DNA of 64,000 bases from Numida meleagris (GCF_002078875.1 NC_034411.1:32630260-32694259), one strand, 5' to 3'; counted from the first letter of the stretch, positions 12,940 to 25,870 are shown. Made by a program: numbers and translations. The notes: generated from the sequence alone by a model not told the origin.

Positions 12940-14878
12940 AGGAGGGTAAAGTTTGAGAAATTAAAGGAAGTGGTTAGTAAAGTCAACTGGACTGAAGTAC
13001 TCAGAGATTTGAATGTGGAGGAGGCTTGAAGTCTCCCTTAATGAAAATTACAAAACCTAGTAGGAATTTGCCAAACAAGCAGAGGGGAGAAAATTGTAAG
13101 GAAAGATTTCCAAAGCTATTTGAGTCAACAGCCACCTCTGAATGTTGGTAGGAGTAAGCACATAGCAAATGAAGAATTATTGCAGGGACACACCAGCAAA
13201 GAAGTTTGCTCATGCAGATCAGAAATCACAGGATAAAGTAAAAAATGCCAAATATCAAGATGAATTAAGACTTCTAAAATAAATGTATTCTAAAAAATTA
13301 TTTAGCCCTTAAGTGAAGAGCTTGAGAAAACGAGTAGGGTGGAATGCATTTAATATGGGATGGATGTTCAGGTTAAGTGAATGTAGTTCAAGTACAAAAG
13401 TAGCATTTTTAATCAAGAAAGAAAAGTAAAATGGCTCCTGGGAGTCAGGAGTGGCAGCAGAAGGCATGACAAGAGAACTGGAAACTAGATGGGAAGATTG
13501 TTCCAGAAGCCAGAAAAAACTCTGAAATAGCAAACTGTTGTGAGGAATATCAATGTTGAAGAAAAGGAGAAAATGATATTCAAGCACTACACAGCTCGTG
13601 TAGTGGGTACATGCTGGGCTCCCACAGAGCCATCTGTGAAATGCAGATCAAAAGATCATTATTTTATTTGGTCATCTTCAATTTAATTTGGGAGTGTTGA
13701 GACCTCAGTGACTGCCAGCACTCCTGTAGGTGTGGAGGGAGCAGTACAAATGCCTGCACATGCATGGGGATGCCCCCAGCAAAGCAGCAGAAATCTCAGC
13801 CCCTTCCCCTGAGTCTTCCATCAAGAAAAAGACATCCACGAGGCTGCTCTATACTTTTGTTTAACTTGTAGCAGGGACTCTGGTCCTGGGTCCAGGTGAG
13901 GTAAGAAGGAGATACAGAACTGATATGCACCCCAGCTCTGCAGGTGCTTGAGAGCTCTCACTGGAGGCACTGGTTTCTGAATATAGTGAAGAGCAAGAGC
14001 CAAATGATTGATAGTGCAGCCAAGGCTGAGAGGATGGGGTACAGAGACTGAGTAGATGCCACAGGTGAAAGCAAAGGGTTTTTTACGAGGCAGTCCTAGA
14101 AAATAACCCTGTGGTTCCTTTGTGGAAGAGCAACACTGGAAAACAAAGACAAGAACTGAACTTCTCCCGTAAAAGTCAGCTTATAAGTCTTGCTCAATAG
14201 AAACTAAAAAACTAACAGAGCTGAATTTTCCATATATTAGTTTTGTTCATTTAAGGCACATTTTGCCACGTCTTTGGAACATAAAATTACTGCAATATTT
14301 ACAAATGAATGGCTAGCATTTCAGGCTAATGACTCACTAAGTGGCCTTCCATAAATAAAAGTTAAGGAGCCCTTTGAGAGAATTTTGGAAGAAACACTGA
14401 AGAACACGGTGCATGGTACAGAGGACAGAATTCAACTAAGCATTTCTAAAAGCAAATCACACCAGCATAACCAAATATTTAAATATTGATAAGACCACTG
14501 ATCTTCTAGAAAAGTTAAAAGCTCTAGATTAAATTGAATCTCTCTAACTAACAGTAAAGCATCAGATATATCACAGATGGGAAACTAATACCTCAAATGG
14601 AGAAGATGAGGGCTGCAGCAAATACAGTGAGTTACATGAAGAGCATAGTTGTGCTGCAAGAACAGCTATATGGAGAATAGGCTGTTCCATTTTTGGGACT
14701 GATTTTCATTAATGATCCTGATGCAAAAAGTAAGCTAGTGAGAGTTGCTGACAACACAAGACTGGGAGGCATCACCAGTGATCAAGAGGAGTCTTGCAGC
14801 GAGAGATTAGAGAAGGACGAAAACTATGAAATGCAGCAGTACATGTATCAGATTAAGGAGTGCAATCCAAAATAGTCA
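12940..14878 (+). mobile_element. Degenerate plus-strand LINE remnant, CR1 clade
   Basis: Two islands look like the pol ORF of a CR1/L3-type LINE read on the plus strand. At 12940-13026 one frame reads FEKLKEVVSKVNWTEVLRDL, like the linker between endonuclease and reverse transcriptase in this clade (F..LKELV...PWE.VL). At 14680-14875 a frame reads LGLIFINDPDA followed by VADNTRLGGI, matching the family's reverse-transcriptase palm (LGP.LFNIFINDLD ... FADDTKLGG) with the second catalytic Asp changed to Asn. A weak DLLEKLKAL match lies near 14505-14535. The DNA between is full of stops. A GC-richer stretch at about 13600-14050 may be a later insertion. The 14.7 kb island is the safer of the two calls. 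Confidence 0.45.
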
Positions 14879-15836
14879 AAGATAACACAATACCTAAAAA
14901 TTAGATTTGGAGTTGAATTAACTTTAGATTATCTGGTATGGTGATTCCACATACCAATGAGTCAAAGCTCAACCTTTTGATCTTTTAAATCTGAAATGTC
15001 CTTAGATTAGAGAGAAAGAAAGGTAATCAAACAGAAAATAAAGAGAGGGGAGAGCAGGAAGGCAAGGACTTACGCAAGGTCTTGGACTAAGGACAGGTTA
15101 GAGCTGGGACCGGTTCTTGCAGTCTGTCCTCTGTTCTTGCAAAACAAGGAAGGTCCACACATCTACCAGATTGTTAGAAATGTGTGAATGTACTGAACTG
15201 ATTCTATGTGGCAATGCCCCGTAATATGCTAAGGGAAGGCACACTGCCCCACTACTGACCAGTGCTCCTAAGAGGCAATGAAGCATCTCAGAAGAGTACT
15301 AGATAAAGAGCCGAGGTCTTCAGGTCCTGAGCTGTCTCTTCAGAACAGGGTATGTTACATGCCTCAGTTGGTTTCTTTGCAAAATCATCTCTAAGTTTTG
15401 GGCATCAGAGAAGTCTGAGCACCTGACACTATCTCTTCACATTCCAAAGAGGTGACAGTATAACAGAATGAGATGCACTGCTTATCTCGTTTGTGAATTT
15501 AGCATCCAACATGGAAACTTCTAATATGAAAAGTGCTAACATGAATTGCTTCATCAATACCATTTTGCTTCTCTTACCTTCTGTCCAGCACAAGCAAATT
15601 TTAATTGTCAAAAACCTTTGGCCGTGTTAAAACTGTGGTAGCTAAATCTTTTGCTGAAAAAAATGTCCTATGCAATTCCTCTGTAACTGTGAAGGAGTGA
15701 ATTCCCTGGATCACAGTATTTTATTTGTTCTAGCTCGATGAAATTATCTCATCTTCTGCATCTCAAAGCCTATTGGCCATGTTTTCTTTGATTTCCACCC
15801 TTCTTAGCTGTATTATGCTGTTTGAGTTTTTTCATC

Positions 15837-15863
15837 AAAAAAAAAAACCAAAAAAAAAAAAAC
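15837..15863. repeat. A-rich simple repeat
   Basis: Two long A runs separated by 'cc'. No retroposon body is recognised upstream. Confidence 0.9.
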
Positions 15864-16499
15864 AGGATACAAAAAGTAAATGAGGGAAATGACGTGGGCA
15901 CTGGCAATATATTCACACATGTAGCGGTCAAATATATGCATCAAATTTTTCAGTAAGTCATTTTCAAAAATGACACCTCAGTAATCTCTGCTCATAGCTC
16001 ATCCCAGCCATTATGAGGCGTTTTGCTTCTGGTAGGCATCATGGAATATATATGTCATGAGGAGGAATATAAAGGAGATAAGAAACATCTTTCTGGCTTG
16101 ATTCAGGGAGTGTGTGCAAAGGGATCAGTGAGGGAAATTTGCCTGAAGCTTTATAGATACACTTGCAAAAAGGGAGAAATATGCATTCAAGATTGGTAAA
16201 GCTGGAGCAGGAGGGCCAGGAATGATGTGACAGGAGATGTGATAGATGTAACTATTATGGTAATACAGCCTTGGTCTGCTACAAGAATTTTTAAACCTCT
16301 ACATATTTTTATAACCTGTTCACTTTAACTCAACTTTCACAGACATGTCTTGATGTGGGGCAGGGTGTTCTGCATATTGATACTGAGAAACTGCCTGCAG
16401 CTTTCCAAGGCTGCTTATAGATAATTTCTTAATCCATTACCAAGAAGGATATTTGACACATTCACTTGCATTAATTAAGCAGATGTAGAAGTAGATGGG

Positions 16500-16539
16500 A
16501 GCAACTCTTTGGAACTTTCAGCAACTCTTTGGAACTTTC
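16500..16539. repeat. Perfect 20-bp tandem duplication
   Basis: 'agcaactctttggaactttc' occurs twice head to tail (16500-16519 and 16520-16539) with no mismatch, suggesting a recent duplication. Confidence 0.97.
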
Positions 16540-17568
16540 TGAAGAAATCAGTTGAACATTGCCCGATTGTTGTCCTTAGGATGTAACAGAAAATGAAAGT
16601 TACATAGATAACTTTCATATTTAACTAGTTGTCTATTTAGAATACTTACTTACAGCTTTTTTTTTTTTTAATTTTTCTTCTTGCTAATTGCAGCATTCGC
16701 TGTAGAGTGGTTAAAAAAAGACATATTTGAAGGGAAAAGTCCCTCCTAATAACAAAGAAATTTAATGTAATTACAAAATTATTATTTGTGTATTCTTTAC
16801 ATAAATACATTCTTTGAATTCTTTTCTAATACTTCGCAAATCCTTCATCAAAATTATTTTCTTACATCTGACAGAAACTCTGTAGTTGCTGAAGATAGTT
16901 TCCTAATTTAAAAATAAAACTTCTCTACATTCAACATTCTGAAAATAGATTTATTTCATTTACCAGTATTTTCAAAACCAAATAAAGCAGATGGTTGTGA
17001 CCTGCCTGATCTATGAACAAAAATCATGGCAGAGTAGTATAGATCTGATGCCCCCACTAGCTTGACTTCTAATACAGATTACCAGGACTAATTTACTAAG
17101 AAGCACAAGACTCCTCGATAATTAATTTATTTAGAGGAATACTGTAAGATATCACTTTCAGGGCAGCTGCAGGAAGTACAAGGCCTTCTACAGTTTTCTT
17201 TCAGTTTTCCTCAAAGAAAACCTCAGTCTCCAAAAAACGCAGCACACTTCCCATTTATCTTTATCAGTAACACTTGCTATTTAAAACTGTTCATCAAACT
17301 GCTGCAAAATCCCCTTCTTACATATGCAAATCAAGTTGCATCATTATATGTTTCTCAAACATGATATTGGCTGTGGACTAAGGAAGTATGAATATCTAAT
17401 TTTACAATGGACCACAAAGAAAACAAACCTAGCTCTCCTTGTTGAGCTTTCTTGGCAGTTTAATTTGAGAACACCTTCCTGTTATGATAGCTGGAGAAGA
17501 ATTTCCTGCACATATCTGCTAATAATGCTGTAAACACTTTTTCTTTGCTGTCAAAGATTTTTTGATGT

Positions 17569-17597
17569 CCTTTTTTTTCTTCTTTTTTTTTTTTTTC
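17569..17597. repeat. T/C-rich tract
   Basis: Runs of T interrupted by 'cttc'. It is a simple polypyrimidine tract with no nearby exon-like sequence that I trust. Confidence 0.85.
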
Positions 17598-18479
17598 CAA
17601 AAAGCAGAATCTCCCTGAACGTAGGAGGCACTGAGTCTTATGGGGCAATATGTACTGAGGAGCATATTTTCATTAGGTCTAGTTATTTGCTAAGATTAAT
17701 GGTAGGAGCAAACTTTGGTCTTTTCCAGCTTGGCAACATTTCTTAATTAGACTCCTTGCTTGTTTCTGTCATTTACTAATGTGGGACATAATGCTGAGAT
17801 CTGTTGAGCACTTGGCTATTCTCACTCTTTTCTGAAGTTTTTTCTCCAATTAATCATCACATTTCTAAGTCTGAAGACAGAGTGCCTACTAACAGTACTG
17901 TCTAACTATTGCTTTTCCTTTTTGGTATAACAGACCGGGTTTGTAAACAATTTAAATAAATTCAGTAGGTTGTCTTGGCCTTACCCTTACTGATGATTTT
18001 TCCTGTCTAGGCCTTGGTAATAACCATGCAAAGATTTTGAAATCTGGCTGCTTTGACCTTTGTGAAATGAGGGCTCCTCTTGCCAGGGACTGGAAGAGCT
18101 CCTTCCCCATAGAGTCCCTGCAGGACATACTGACCAACCCCTATGGCCACATGAATGTGCGCACTGCCTCTTTCAGCCTCGCCCTATTTTGTTACTGCTG
18201 GACAGTTTATTGGATGGGGTTGAAGAGACAGATGCGGGAGTACAGCTTGGTTCACACTATTTTGGAGATCATTTTGGCTTGTAACAGCTGGCCTGCATTT
18301 GGGGGACCTCACAGCTGCACTGATATAAACAAAGGCCTTTGGTGGTTCTTGGCTGGAGGAAGGACAGCCTCCCTCCCCCTCAGCTGTAGATCGCAGGACA
18401 ATACACTCCCTGCACTATGTAGGGAGCAGCAGCTTCATTTTCTGCATTCACCAGATGGAGTTTATCCACTGGTCAGGAG

Positions 18480-18735
18480 AATGGGATAGTTGGGTCCAGC
18501 TTCCTCTTCGCTCCTTCCTTGCCATGACCACATGGCAGTACGGCCCATGGAGGAAATCTGAGGGGCTGAGCCTGCCCTGCCTAGTGGTCCACTCCTCTCT
18601 GGTGATCCAGCCCTGCTGGGGTTCCGGCCCTGCCTAGCAACCAGCCCTGTGGCCCTCTGTACCTGGGGCAGCAGTAGGTGGGAGGAGAGGGCCCGCGCTC
18701 TGGTGCCCACACGTGCCACCACTTGGCCAGGGGAA
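18480..18735. other. GC-rich patch in AT-rich DNA
   Basis: This segment is clearly richer in G and C than its surroundings ('ctgccctgcctagtggtcc', 'gagagggcccgcgctctgg'). CpG count is still modest, so it is not a classic CpG island. No repeat family or exon is recognised. The open frames crossing it on both strands follow from the shortage of AT-rich stop codons. Confidence 0.5.
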
Positions 18736-19118
18736 ATCTTTTAAGTCTTCTTCCCTGCATGCTCTTACAATAGCCAGGGTCAAACAATCTAGCCATTATT
18801 GTGTTACCCAATAGAGCACACACATACATAAAAAAAAAAGAAGCAAATCTTGTTTTGCATCAAGGGAAAATAAAGTTGTTTTTGTTTTTTTAAAGCCCAA
18901 ATGAAATCATGGTGTTTTATGGATATTTGTGTCATCTTAGGAGAATGACTCCACTCAGACTAAAACAAAGGCTTCTTTATGCTAATAACCTTTGAAATGA
19001 AAGTTGTTTTCTCCAGAGATCTTCTTTTAAATAGAAGTCTTTCCCACAACTCCAGGGAAGAAAAACTTACATTCTTTTACATAATTAGTCAACAGAAATA
19101 TGTATTAAGATTAATACA

Positions 19119-19155
19119 TGCCTGTTTTTTTTTTGTGTTGTTTTTTTTTTTTCCC
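19119..19155. repeat. T-rich tract
   Basis: Two T runs separated by 'gtgttg', then 'cccccacag'. It resembles a strong 3' splice site, but stops follow at once in two frames ('tgaactataactaac'), and no donor was matched. Confidence 0.8.
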
Positions 19156-20308
19156 CCACAGTGAACTATAACTAACTTTAATTACCTGGCAGATACACGT
19201 TTTTAAGTCAATCAGTAGTTTGTCTTTACAAGCTTAACAGAAAAATGCTATTTAAAATTAGAGCAATTACCCTAAATGCACTATAGCTAAGTAGCATGTT
19301 TGTTATATTCAGTGTAGTCTTACATAAAGATGGTAAATCACTTCTTTAAACTCCTATACGCAGCAAATGCGACCCTAGATTTGATTAAGAATCCAAGAAG
19401 AAACTTCGAAATTTGCTTATTAAATAGATCGTAGCCAAGCAGATGTAAAGAACATAAGCGCTACATAGCTTTTAATCATCTCTCCTTATGCTGTTGTTCT
19501 CAGTGCAGATGTTTGCTGTGGGAATAACAGCTCCTTAAGGGACACAGCACTACAGATTACTTCCTGGAAAATTTGGCACAGGGTGGCTTAGAGGGAAACT
19601 TGCAGATTTGGGTTGTGTGCTGGCAAATGGGAGAGAAAAGCAAAACAAAGTGTGTAGTAAGTGAAACAAAAGCACAGACAACTTACATATCCCTTGCCAG
19701 CTTTTAAGGGAATAAAAGCACTTGAGATTTTGCAGTGTCTTACTGGAATAATTAGAACTACATAATATTTGGAATATTCAAGCCCAAGAAAAGCTTAAGA
19801 AGATTAAAGGGGAGAAGTTAAATCTCCTGTCAAGGAAGGAAGAGCCTTGGCAGGCTTAGAGAGAGAAAGCACACGGAGGACAATCCATGGCCTGAGCTGG
19901 GTGTACTTCCTTGCTGCTAGCAAACACATGTACGCACATCACGAATGGGAGCTCAAAGATCCTCTCAGAAAAAAAACATTTCAGGGAAAATAAAGAGATC
20001 CATTTATTTGTTTCTTCCAGCTTCCTACTGGCCTGGCACTACAGGCCTCCCAGCTTCCACTTTTTTCAGACCAATCTTATCACCTGGGGCTGTGAAGTGC
20101 CAGATAAGGACAGTGTGTTGAAATTTATAGGTGAAGTTTGTCACTGCTCACCTGTCTTGTGTCGCTGCCAAGGGGTCAGTAGCCATTTAATAGTAGGAAC
20201 TGTCATTTTGAAAACCACTATGACAGATCTAATGCCAGACCCGTTTCTGATACCTTTATTGTGTGCTGTGGGACCTTTCATGATCCAGACTCTGCTCTTG
20301 TCTTTATA

Positions 20309-20323
20309 TACTACTACTACTAC
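20309..20323. repeat. (CTA)5 microsatellite
   Basis: Five CTA units followed by CGA. It is a short triplet repeat. Confidence 0.9.
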
Positions 20324-23221
20324 GAAGCAGCAGAAAGTAGGCAGCTGCAAAATGGAGCTGTGGGGGAAGCAGTGTGAGAGACATGAATGCCTTAAGACCT
20401 GAGTTCAAAGGAGGGATTGGAGGACTGCTGCCTACAACTCAAGCACAAGCCCGCATAAGGAGGATTACATTCAAGATTAGACAGGCACTTTTGTTGTCTT
20501 TGATCCTGGTTTCGTAGATGACAGCAGGTTGCTAGAAGCTGTGAGACTCAAGAGAAGGCGAAGGATTTTTATAGCAGGTGGGAAGTCATGTCAGTTAAAG
20601 CATGGAAATGGTGAAAGAGATGGCTTCTAGCTGGTAATAGCTGGCTGACATCAAACGGTGTGGTCATCATGCACCATGAGGGCTGCACTTCAGCTCTGGT
20701 CAGGTTTCAAGTGTCCCTCCTTCTTTATAGCTGGATGCAACTGAATACTCTGTGGTAAAGAATAAACAGTTTGACCTCTAGATAGAGATGAGTAGAACTC
20801 CAGTGGGTGTGGAGGGCAACAAGTTTTAAATGTTTGCTCTGTCCTTTTCTTGCAATCAAAGCCTGTATCTTAATTTATGAAAAATCTGTCTCCTGACATA
20901 AACAGCTGCGCATTCATCGAGCATAAACAGAAGCATATGTAATGTTGATGACAAACTAACCTTTATATCAATAGACTAACTCACGCTCTCACCAAGGTAA
21001 CCTGACTGAAGACCAAAGTCTAAGAGAAAGCAAGGCTTGAGATCTCATATTGACAATCTATCCTACAAGAGTTCTTCCCTTCTTTCACCTTGGAAATGTG
21101 CTTTGGACCAAAGTGTCGGCTTTTAAACATCCATACTTTCTAGTCAAGCAACCTCTTACCACAAGATTCCTGTCCAATTCCACTTACAGTGTCAAGTCCT
21201 GTTTTCCAGAATTTAACTGAGACTAGAAAATGTTTATTTTGGTCTTAGCAGACCTAACAAGACTTAACTTAGTAAACTGAAGTGACAGAGGAAGTCCTCT
21301 AATGCCAGTTATCAGCTGTTGCATTGTTCTGCAGAGAGATGGACTTCAGTGGTGTCCTCATTTCCCTGGCCAAGGGAAGCACAGCCATATTCAACCTACT
21401 GACATTCATTTCTAGAGCACTTCTAGACACCTTCACACTAACCGGCTTGTTGCATGCCCAAACCTAGCAGGATCAATGGAATTATGAGCCGTGCTTTGGT
21501 GTTTAACCAAAGGGTGGGTAAGTTCCTTTTCTCAGTGTCCTAGGTTGGGCAGTAAGGCATGGGCAAATTTCTTAGTTGCCCCACTTCATTTACCTCCATT
21601 TTTGCTCCTCTTTACTGCTGAATGCAATCTCTCTTACATCTGGTCATCCCACACTGTGCTGAGGGACTGTCTCATTCACCACAAAGTCCCGTTTCCCTGA
21701 AAGTTTCATCTGAAAGATACAGCCCTTCATTCTCTGCTAGTGATCAGAGCTCCAAGACATCTTTTCTTCTCTTGCTATCTGCTTGGACTGGTCTCTTCCC
21801 TGTGACACATGTTGACCATGTGCTGGGTGAGCATTTTCCCTTCTAACATAAGCCACATTCTTGGTACTGCTGCATCAGCAGCATCTAACTGGATGGGAGC
21901 AAGGAAGGAAATGCTGAATACATTTGAAAAATCACTCACAGCCAGGCAGCTTGAGGACATGACATATAAACTTTTCAGAACATGCTTTAAGGGGAAGACA
22001 TTCACTTAACCCCATCTGGAGCACGTAGCAAGCTGTTTGCCTTTGTTCATTCCTTTCGACAGTTCTGGTGACGACAGCAGCAGATACTATTTTTATGAAG
22101 AATACCACGTGGTGAGCACCTGCATGAGTAATGCTTTCACTCCACAGTATTTTGTCCTGCATACTTTTTGTAGTCTCAATTTCATTGCTGGATTGCAGTT
22201 TTTCCCATTAAAAAATGCAAAATTGGTATTTTCTAACACAGACTTCACGACAGGTAAAAAACAGATAAAATATAATAACAAATGGAGTGCTGAGAGCAAA
22301 TGGATTCTTGGAAAATGTCAGATGAAAATGACTCTGAATCTGACGAATTCATTGTGGTGCCCTCTAAAAAGAAGACATGGGAAGAAATAAGAAAGAAATC
22401 TGTGATGAGCATAGAAAATATTCATTGTTTACCATGAGAGAGGTTAAAATGTGCTGACTACTTATCAGGTACACACAGAGGATATTGTGCCAGGCGCACA
22501 GATTGATGGAGTATAAGATGCTTTGAAAACTGAAGGTCATATAGATGGCATACTGCAAATTAGATATTTAAGCAGATGGCATGGGCATTCAGTAGTCCAC
22601 CTGGTTTGAAGAGGGAATTTTCTAATGTTGTACAAAAATGCCAGCGAATAAATAATAAAAAAAATCAGATAAGTGGGCTAAACTGTGCTAATTACTTGTG
22701 AATGCCCACATTTGTAGTCTTGTCATTTTTTACTCATAACAGTTTTTTTTTTCTCTGTAATGTAGCCATTAGCCTAGTCACACCTGATGCGACGTATCAA
22801 CAGTATGTGGGGAGGGGGAGGATGGGGCAAGGGTGGTATTCTGAGTGAAATTTCATGTCCAATTAATGTCATAACTACCTTTGAAATTTTTCCTTTGTGA
22901 AGGAAAAAGTAACAGAGTTAGAACGATAGAAATTTAGACAACCATACCTGCACTTTGTCACTGATATTAGTGACAGAGAGGGGGACATGGAAAACTAAAT
23001 AGAAAGTGAAAAATAACCCCCACGAGAAGGTCAGGGTGGGTAAGAGACAAAGTAATGAGAAAGAAAATGTACCTCAGTAACTGCAAGCCTTTTTCAAAAC
23101 AGTAAAGCACACTCCCTGCCTGTGGACATGGTGCAGTTGACATATCATTGGGGCAGTACCATGTTGACTACTTGGAAAGTGAAAATAAATGGAATTCTGG
23201 TTTTGAGGCAGGAGAAAAAAA

Positions 23222-24112
23222 AATCAGAATGGTTTAGGTTACAAGGGGCCTTAAAGATCATCTAGTTCCAACCACCTGGCCATGGGCAGGGTTGCCACCC
23301 ACTAGATCAGGCTGCTCCCAATGAGTTCTTCTCCCAGACTGTATACATTGCTGCTACTCAGTGCAACACCTTGCACTTGGCCTTGTTGAACCTAACTTAG
23401 CCCACGTGAATCCACTTTTCAAGCTTGTCCAGGTCCCTCTGGATGGCATCCCTTCCTTCTATTGTATCAACTACACCACTCAGCTGCTGCCATCAGCAAA
23501 CTTTCTGAGGGTACACTTGATCCCACTAGATCTATGTCATTGATAAAGATGCTGAAGAACACCGGTCCCAAGACTGACCCCTGGGGGATGCCACTCGTGA
23601 CCAGCTTCCACCTGGACATATATCCATTGACCACAACGCTCTGGCTACAACCACCCGATCAAGTCTTTATCCATCGAATAGTCCAGTCCTCAAATCCATA
23701 TTTCTCCAATTTAGAGATAAGGATTTGGTATGGAGCCATTTCAAAGGTCTTGCAGAATTGCATGTAGATGATATCAGTTACATTTCCTTTGTCCACTGAT
23801 ACCATCACTTCATTGTAGAAGGCCCTCAGATTGGGCAGTCACAATCTGCCCTTGGTAAACTCATGCTGGCTGTCCTAGATGTCCCTTAGCTTCTCTTCTA
23901 GGAGGATTTGCTCCACAATATTCCCAGACACAGATGTGAGGCTCACTGGCCTGTAGCTCCCCAAGTCTTCCTTTCTTAAAAATGAGAGTAATGTTTCCCT
24001 TTTTCCAGTCACCAAGGACTTCACCTGGCAGACACAACTTTTCAAATAATGGAGAGTAGCTTGGCAGTTCCTTAGACCATGCACAGGACCCATTACTCAT
24101 CTATGTAATGTA
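23222..24112 (-). mobile_element. CR1: CR1 LINE with dead reverse transcriptase and internal deletion
   Basis: Read on the minus strand, the element starts near 24112 in the region just before the fingers. [16 protein letters not shown] (about 23965-24012) and [20 protein letters not shown] (about 23905-23963) follow, diagnostic of CR1 reverse transcriptase. The SG-PQG motif lies at about 23579-23597. The catalytic FADD box at 23489-23500 reads FADG, and a one-base deletion follows it, so the enzyme is inactive. The reading continues to the family's 'KFNKAKCKVLH'-like segment near 23350-23400, then jumps directly into the 3' untranslated region (23222-23330: 'ccttaaagatcatctagttc', 'ccatgggcagggttgccacc'). 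The C-terminal part of the ORF is therefore missing. Frameshifts and stops are frequent, and the terminal ATTCTATGAT tail is eroded. Confidence 0.93.
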
Positions 24113-25623
24113 GTACTCTATGGCTGAGACAAAGCCATCATTCTTCCGGTGCCATTTCTTGAAACAGAGGTGCTCCAAACAGAGAGGAAGGGAGGTTTCA
24201 TTAGCATCACTAAGCAGCCCATACCCTTTCTGGGATGTGATTCATTGGCATTAAATTCAACGACAAAGAGTCACACTTAAGATCGATGCACAGCTGCACA
24301 GGAATGGTTTATATATTCTCTTGTTTTCTTTTGTTTTTCCTCCATCAAACTGGGGCCCAAGAGGAAAGGAATGCTGGAGAGAGCCACTACAGTGTCAGAG
24401 GTCTATTCTGCCACCAAGCAACACATTACTGAAGCAAAAACAGAGCCTCTTTCTCTGCTTCTTGAATAGTCTGAGTCAATTCAAGATAGCGGAAAGGTCA
24501 GAATAATTAGGTGGAAGCACTCTGTTCCCCATTCAGTGGGGAAAGAAGGGAACTTTGAGTGTAGCTTTGTGCTGTGAGAAGATACTTTGCAACGTGTGCT
24601 TGTTCAATACTGTTCAAAATAAACCTCAGCTATGAAAGTGCATGGCATGGCCTCAGGATCTCTTCTTTGTTGAAATACACAGTTAAATTAGAGATGAAAG
24701 AATGATGTAAAAATGGAGGGGTCTCGGAACATAAAGAACATGGCAGTCTATGACAGTATCTGACAAAGCAATTTTCAACAATGTCCCTTTGCTCAAGAGA
24801 GAGGTATTATCACTGTATGGGCTGATTTTATTTATTTTTTTCCAGTTTATGCAGTATTCAAGATGTATTCACAGATCTACAAACGATGGTCGTGATTTGA
24901 GCACAGATATTAACTTTCACTGGAAAAAATTGCTGTATTTTAAGGAAAAGAGTCAAAATCTCAACACTTTTATTAAGAAATTTTTTTCATGGCAGAATGC
25001 CTCTAGCATTCATGAACTTAATTGTTCAACTGCATGCCAGCTGATACAATGAACTGCATTTTAGTCAGCAACCTGACTGAAAGTACAGTAGTCTTACTGG
25101 TAGGTAGATGGATTCATACATTCTGGAATGTTAATTGCTGCTTTTAGAGTAAAATTTGTCCTCTGCATTCTGACAATGGTGAGATCAGAGAAGCAAGAGT
25201 GTTGATCCATTCTAACCCCAGTAGTACAAAATACTGCAAAGAAGCTTGGTGGTACCAAGAGAAACTAACAGTTCAGCCAGACTAGCACCCTGCCTCCAAG
25301 AGGGACCAATAGCAAACAGCCTGAGGAGAGGAGGGAGCAAGGGTAAGGCAATGCTTCCCCAGAATGCTTCCCAGGTGCTCTCAGCCAGGAAGCATCCTTG
25401 CATTTAATGTCCATCACTGAACTGTCTGCCATAGAGCAGCACCGCATGAGGGATGGGATAAAATGACCCTTTCAGCACCCAAAGCAGACCGCACACTCTG
25501 ATCATCTCCAAGGGCCAGGGGTTTCATGTCTGTCACCCTCAGAGAACACTCATGGGGCTGAGTGGGCTAGAAAGTTCTGAGGAAATGTGGCCATGTATGG
25601 CTGCCCTCCTGTATGGGCACTGC
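24113..25623. other. Unique non-coding DNA
   Basis: No repeat family, RNA gene or exon is recognised. The open frames present are short (100 codons at most) and without known domains. Confidence 0.6.
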
Positions 25624-25870
25624 TGAGTCACGGCCTGAACCACTGATTGAACACCTGGAGGAAAGACCCAGTCAGCCCTGGAAGCACAGGTGAAGGCAAT
25701 TCACTGTTCAACCACCCCTTCTGAGGCCTCATTTAAGGGCTGACTGCCCCAAGAAAGTATTTATTTCTAGAGATTCCTCCTTGGTAGAAGCTTTTCACTG
25801 TGAACCCGCATCTTCTGATATGGGTGAGTGATATACTTCCTTTGTAGCACCTTGCTATCATGCTGGTCCT
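25624..25870 (+). mobile_element. LTR-like repeat, copy A (unnamed family)
   Basis: This segment is a diverged copy of the one at 58630-58875. Shared blocks, in the same order, are 'gtcacggcctgaac' (B: 'gtcacagcctgaac'), TTGA.CACC.GG, CAGGTG, the 10-mer CATTTAAGGG (25730-25739), GGGTGAGT (25822-25829) and a 'tagcacctt' block (B: 'tagcacttg'). TTTAAG upstream of an invariant GGTGAGT looks like a TATA-type promoter followed by a short first exon and a splice donor, as in LTRs. No retroviral coding sequence, primer-binding site or terminal TG...CA ends could be assigned, so a non-LTR origin is possible. The family name is not known to me. Confidence 0.55.

Larger units (their letters stand above)
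14879..23221. other. Unique non-coding DNA with simple repeats
   Basis: No gene is recognised. It holds an A-rich tract (15837-15863), a perfect 20-bp tandem duplication (16500-16539), T/C tracts (17569-17597 and 19119-19155), a GC-rich patch (18480-18735) and a CTA run (20309-20323). Open frames of 150 and 163 codons at 18037-18489 and 19911-20402 begin at TTG, lack known domains and are within chance expectation. Confidence 0.55.

Noticed and set aside
18037..18489. 150-codon plus-strand open frame
   Set aside because: TTG start, no family resemblance, and it runs towards a GC-rich, stop-poor patch.
19119..19162. Strong 3' splice-site look-alike (T-rich tract then 'cccccacag')
   Set aside because: The following sequence hits stop codons almost at once and no donor was found to close an exon.
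19911..20402. 163-codon plus-strand open frame
   Set aside because: It starts at TTG with no early ATG, has no known domain, and frames of this size are expected about once or twice by chance in 64 kb of this composition.
23861..24100. Minus-strand open frames of 79 and 72 codons
   Set aside because: They are frames of the dead CR1 reverse transcriptase, not host genes.
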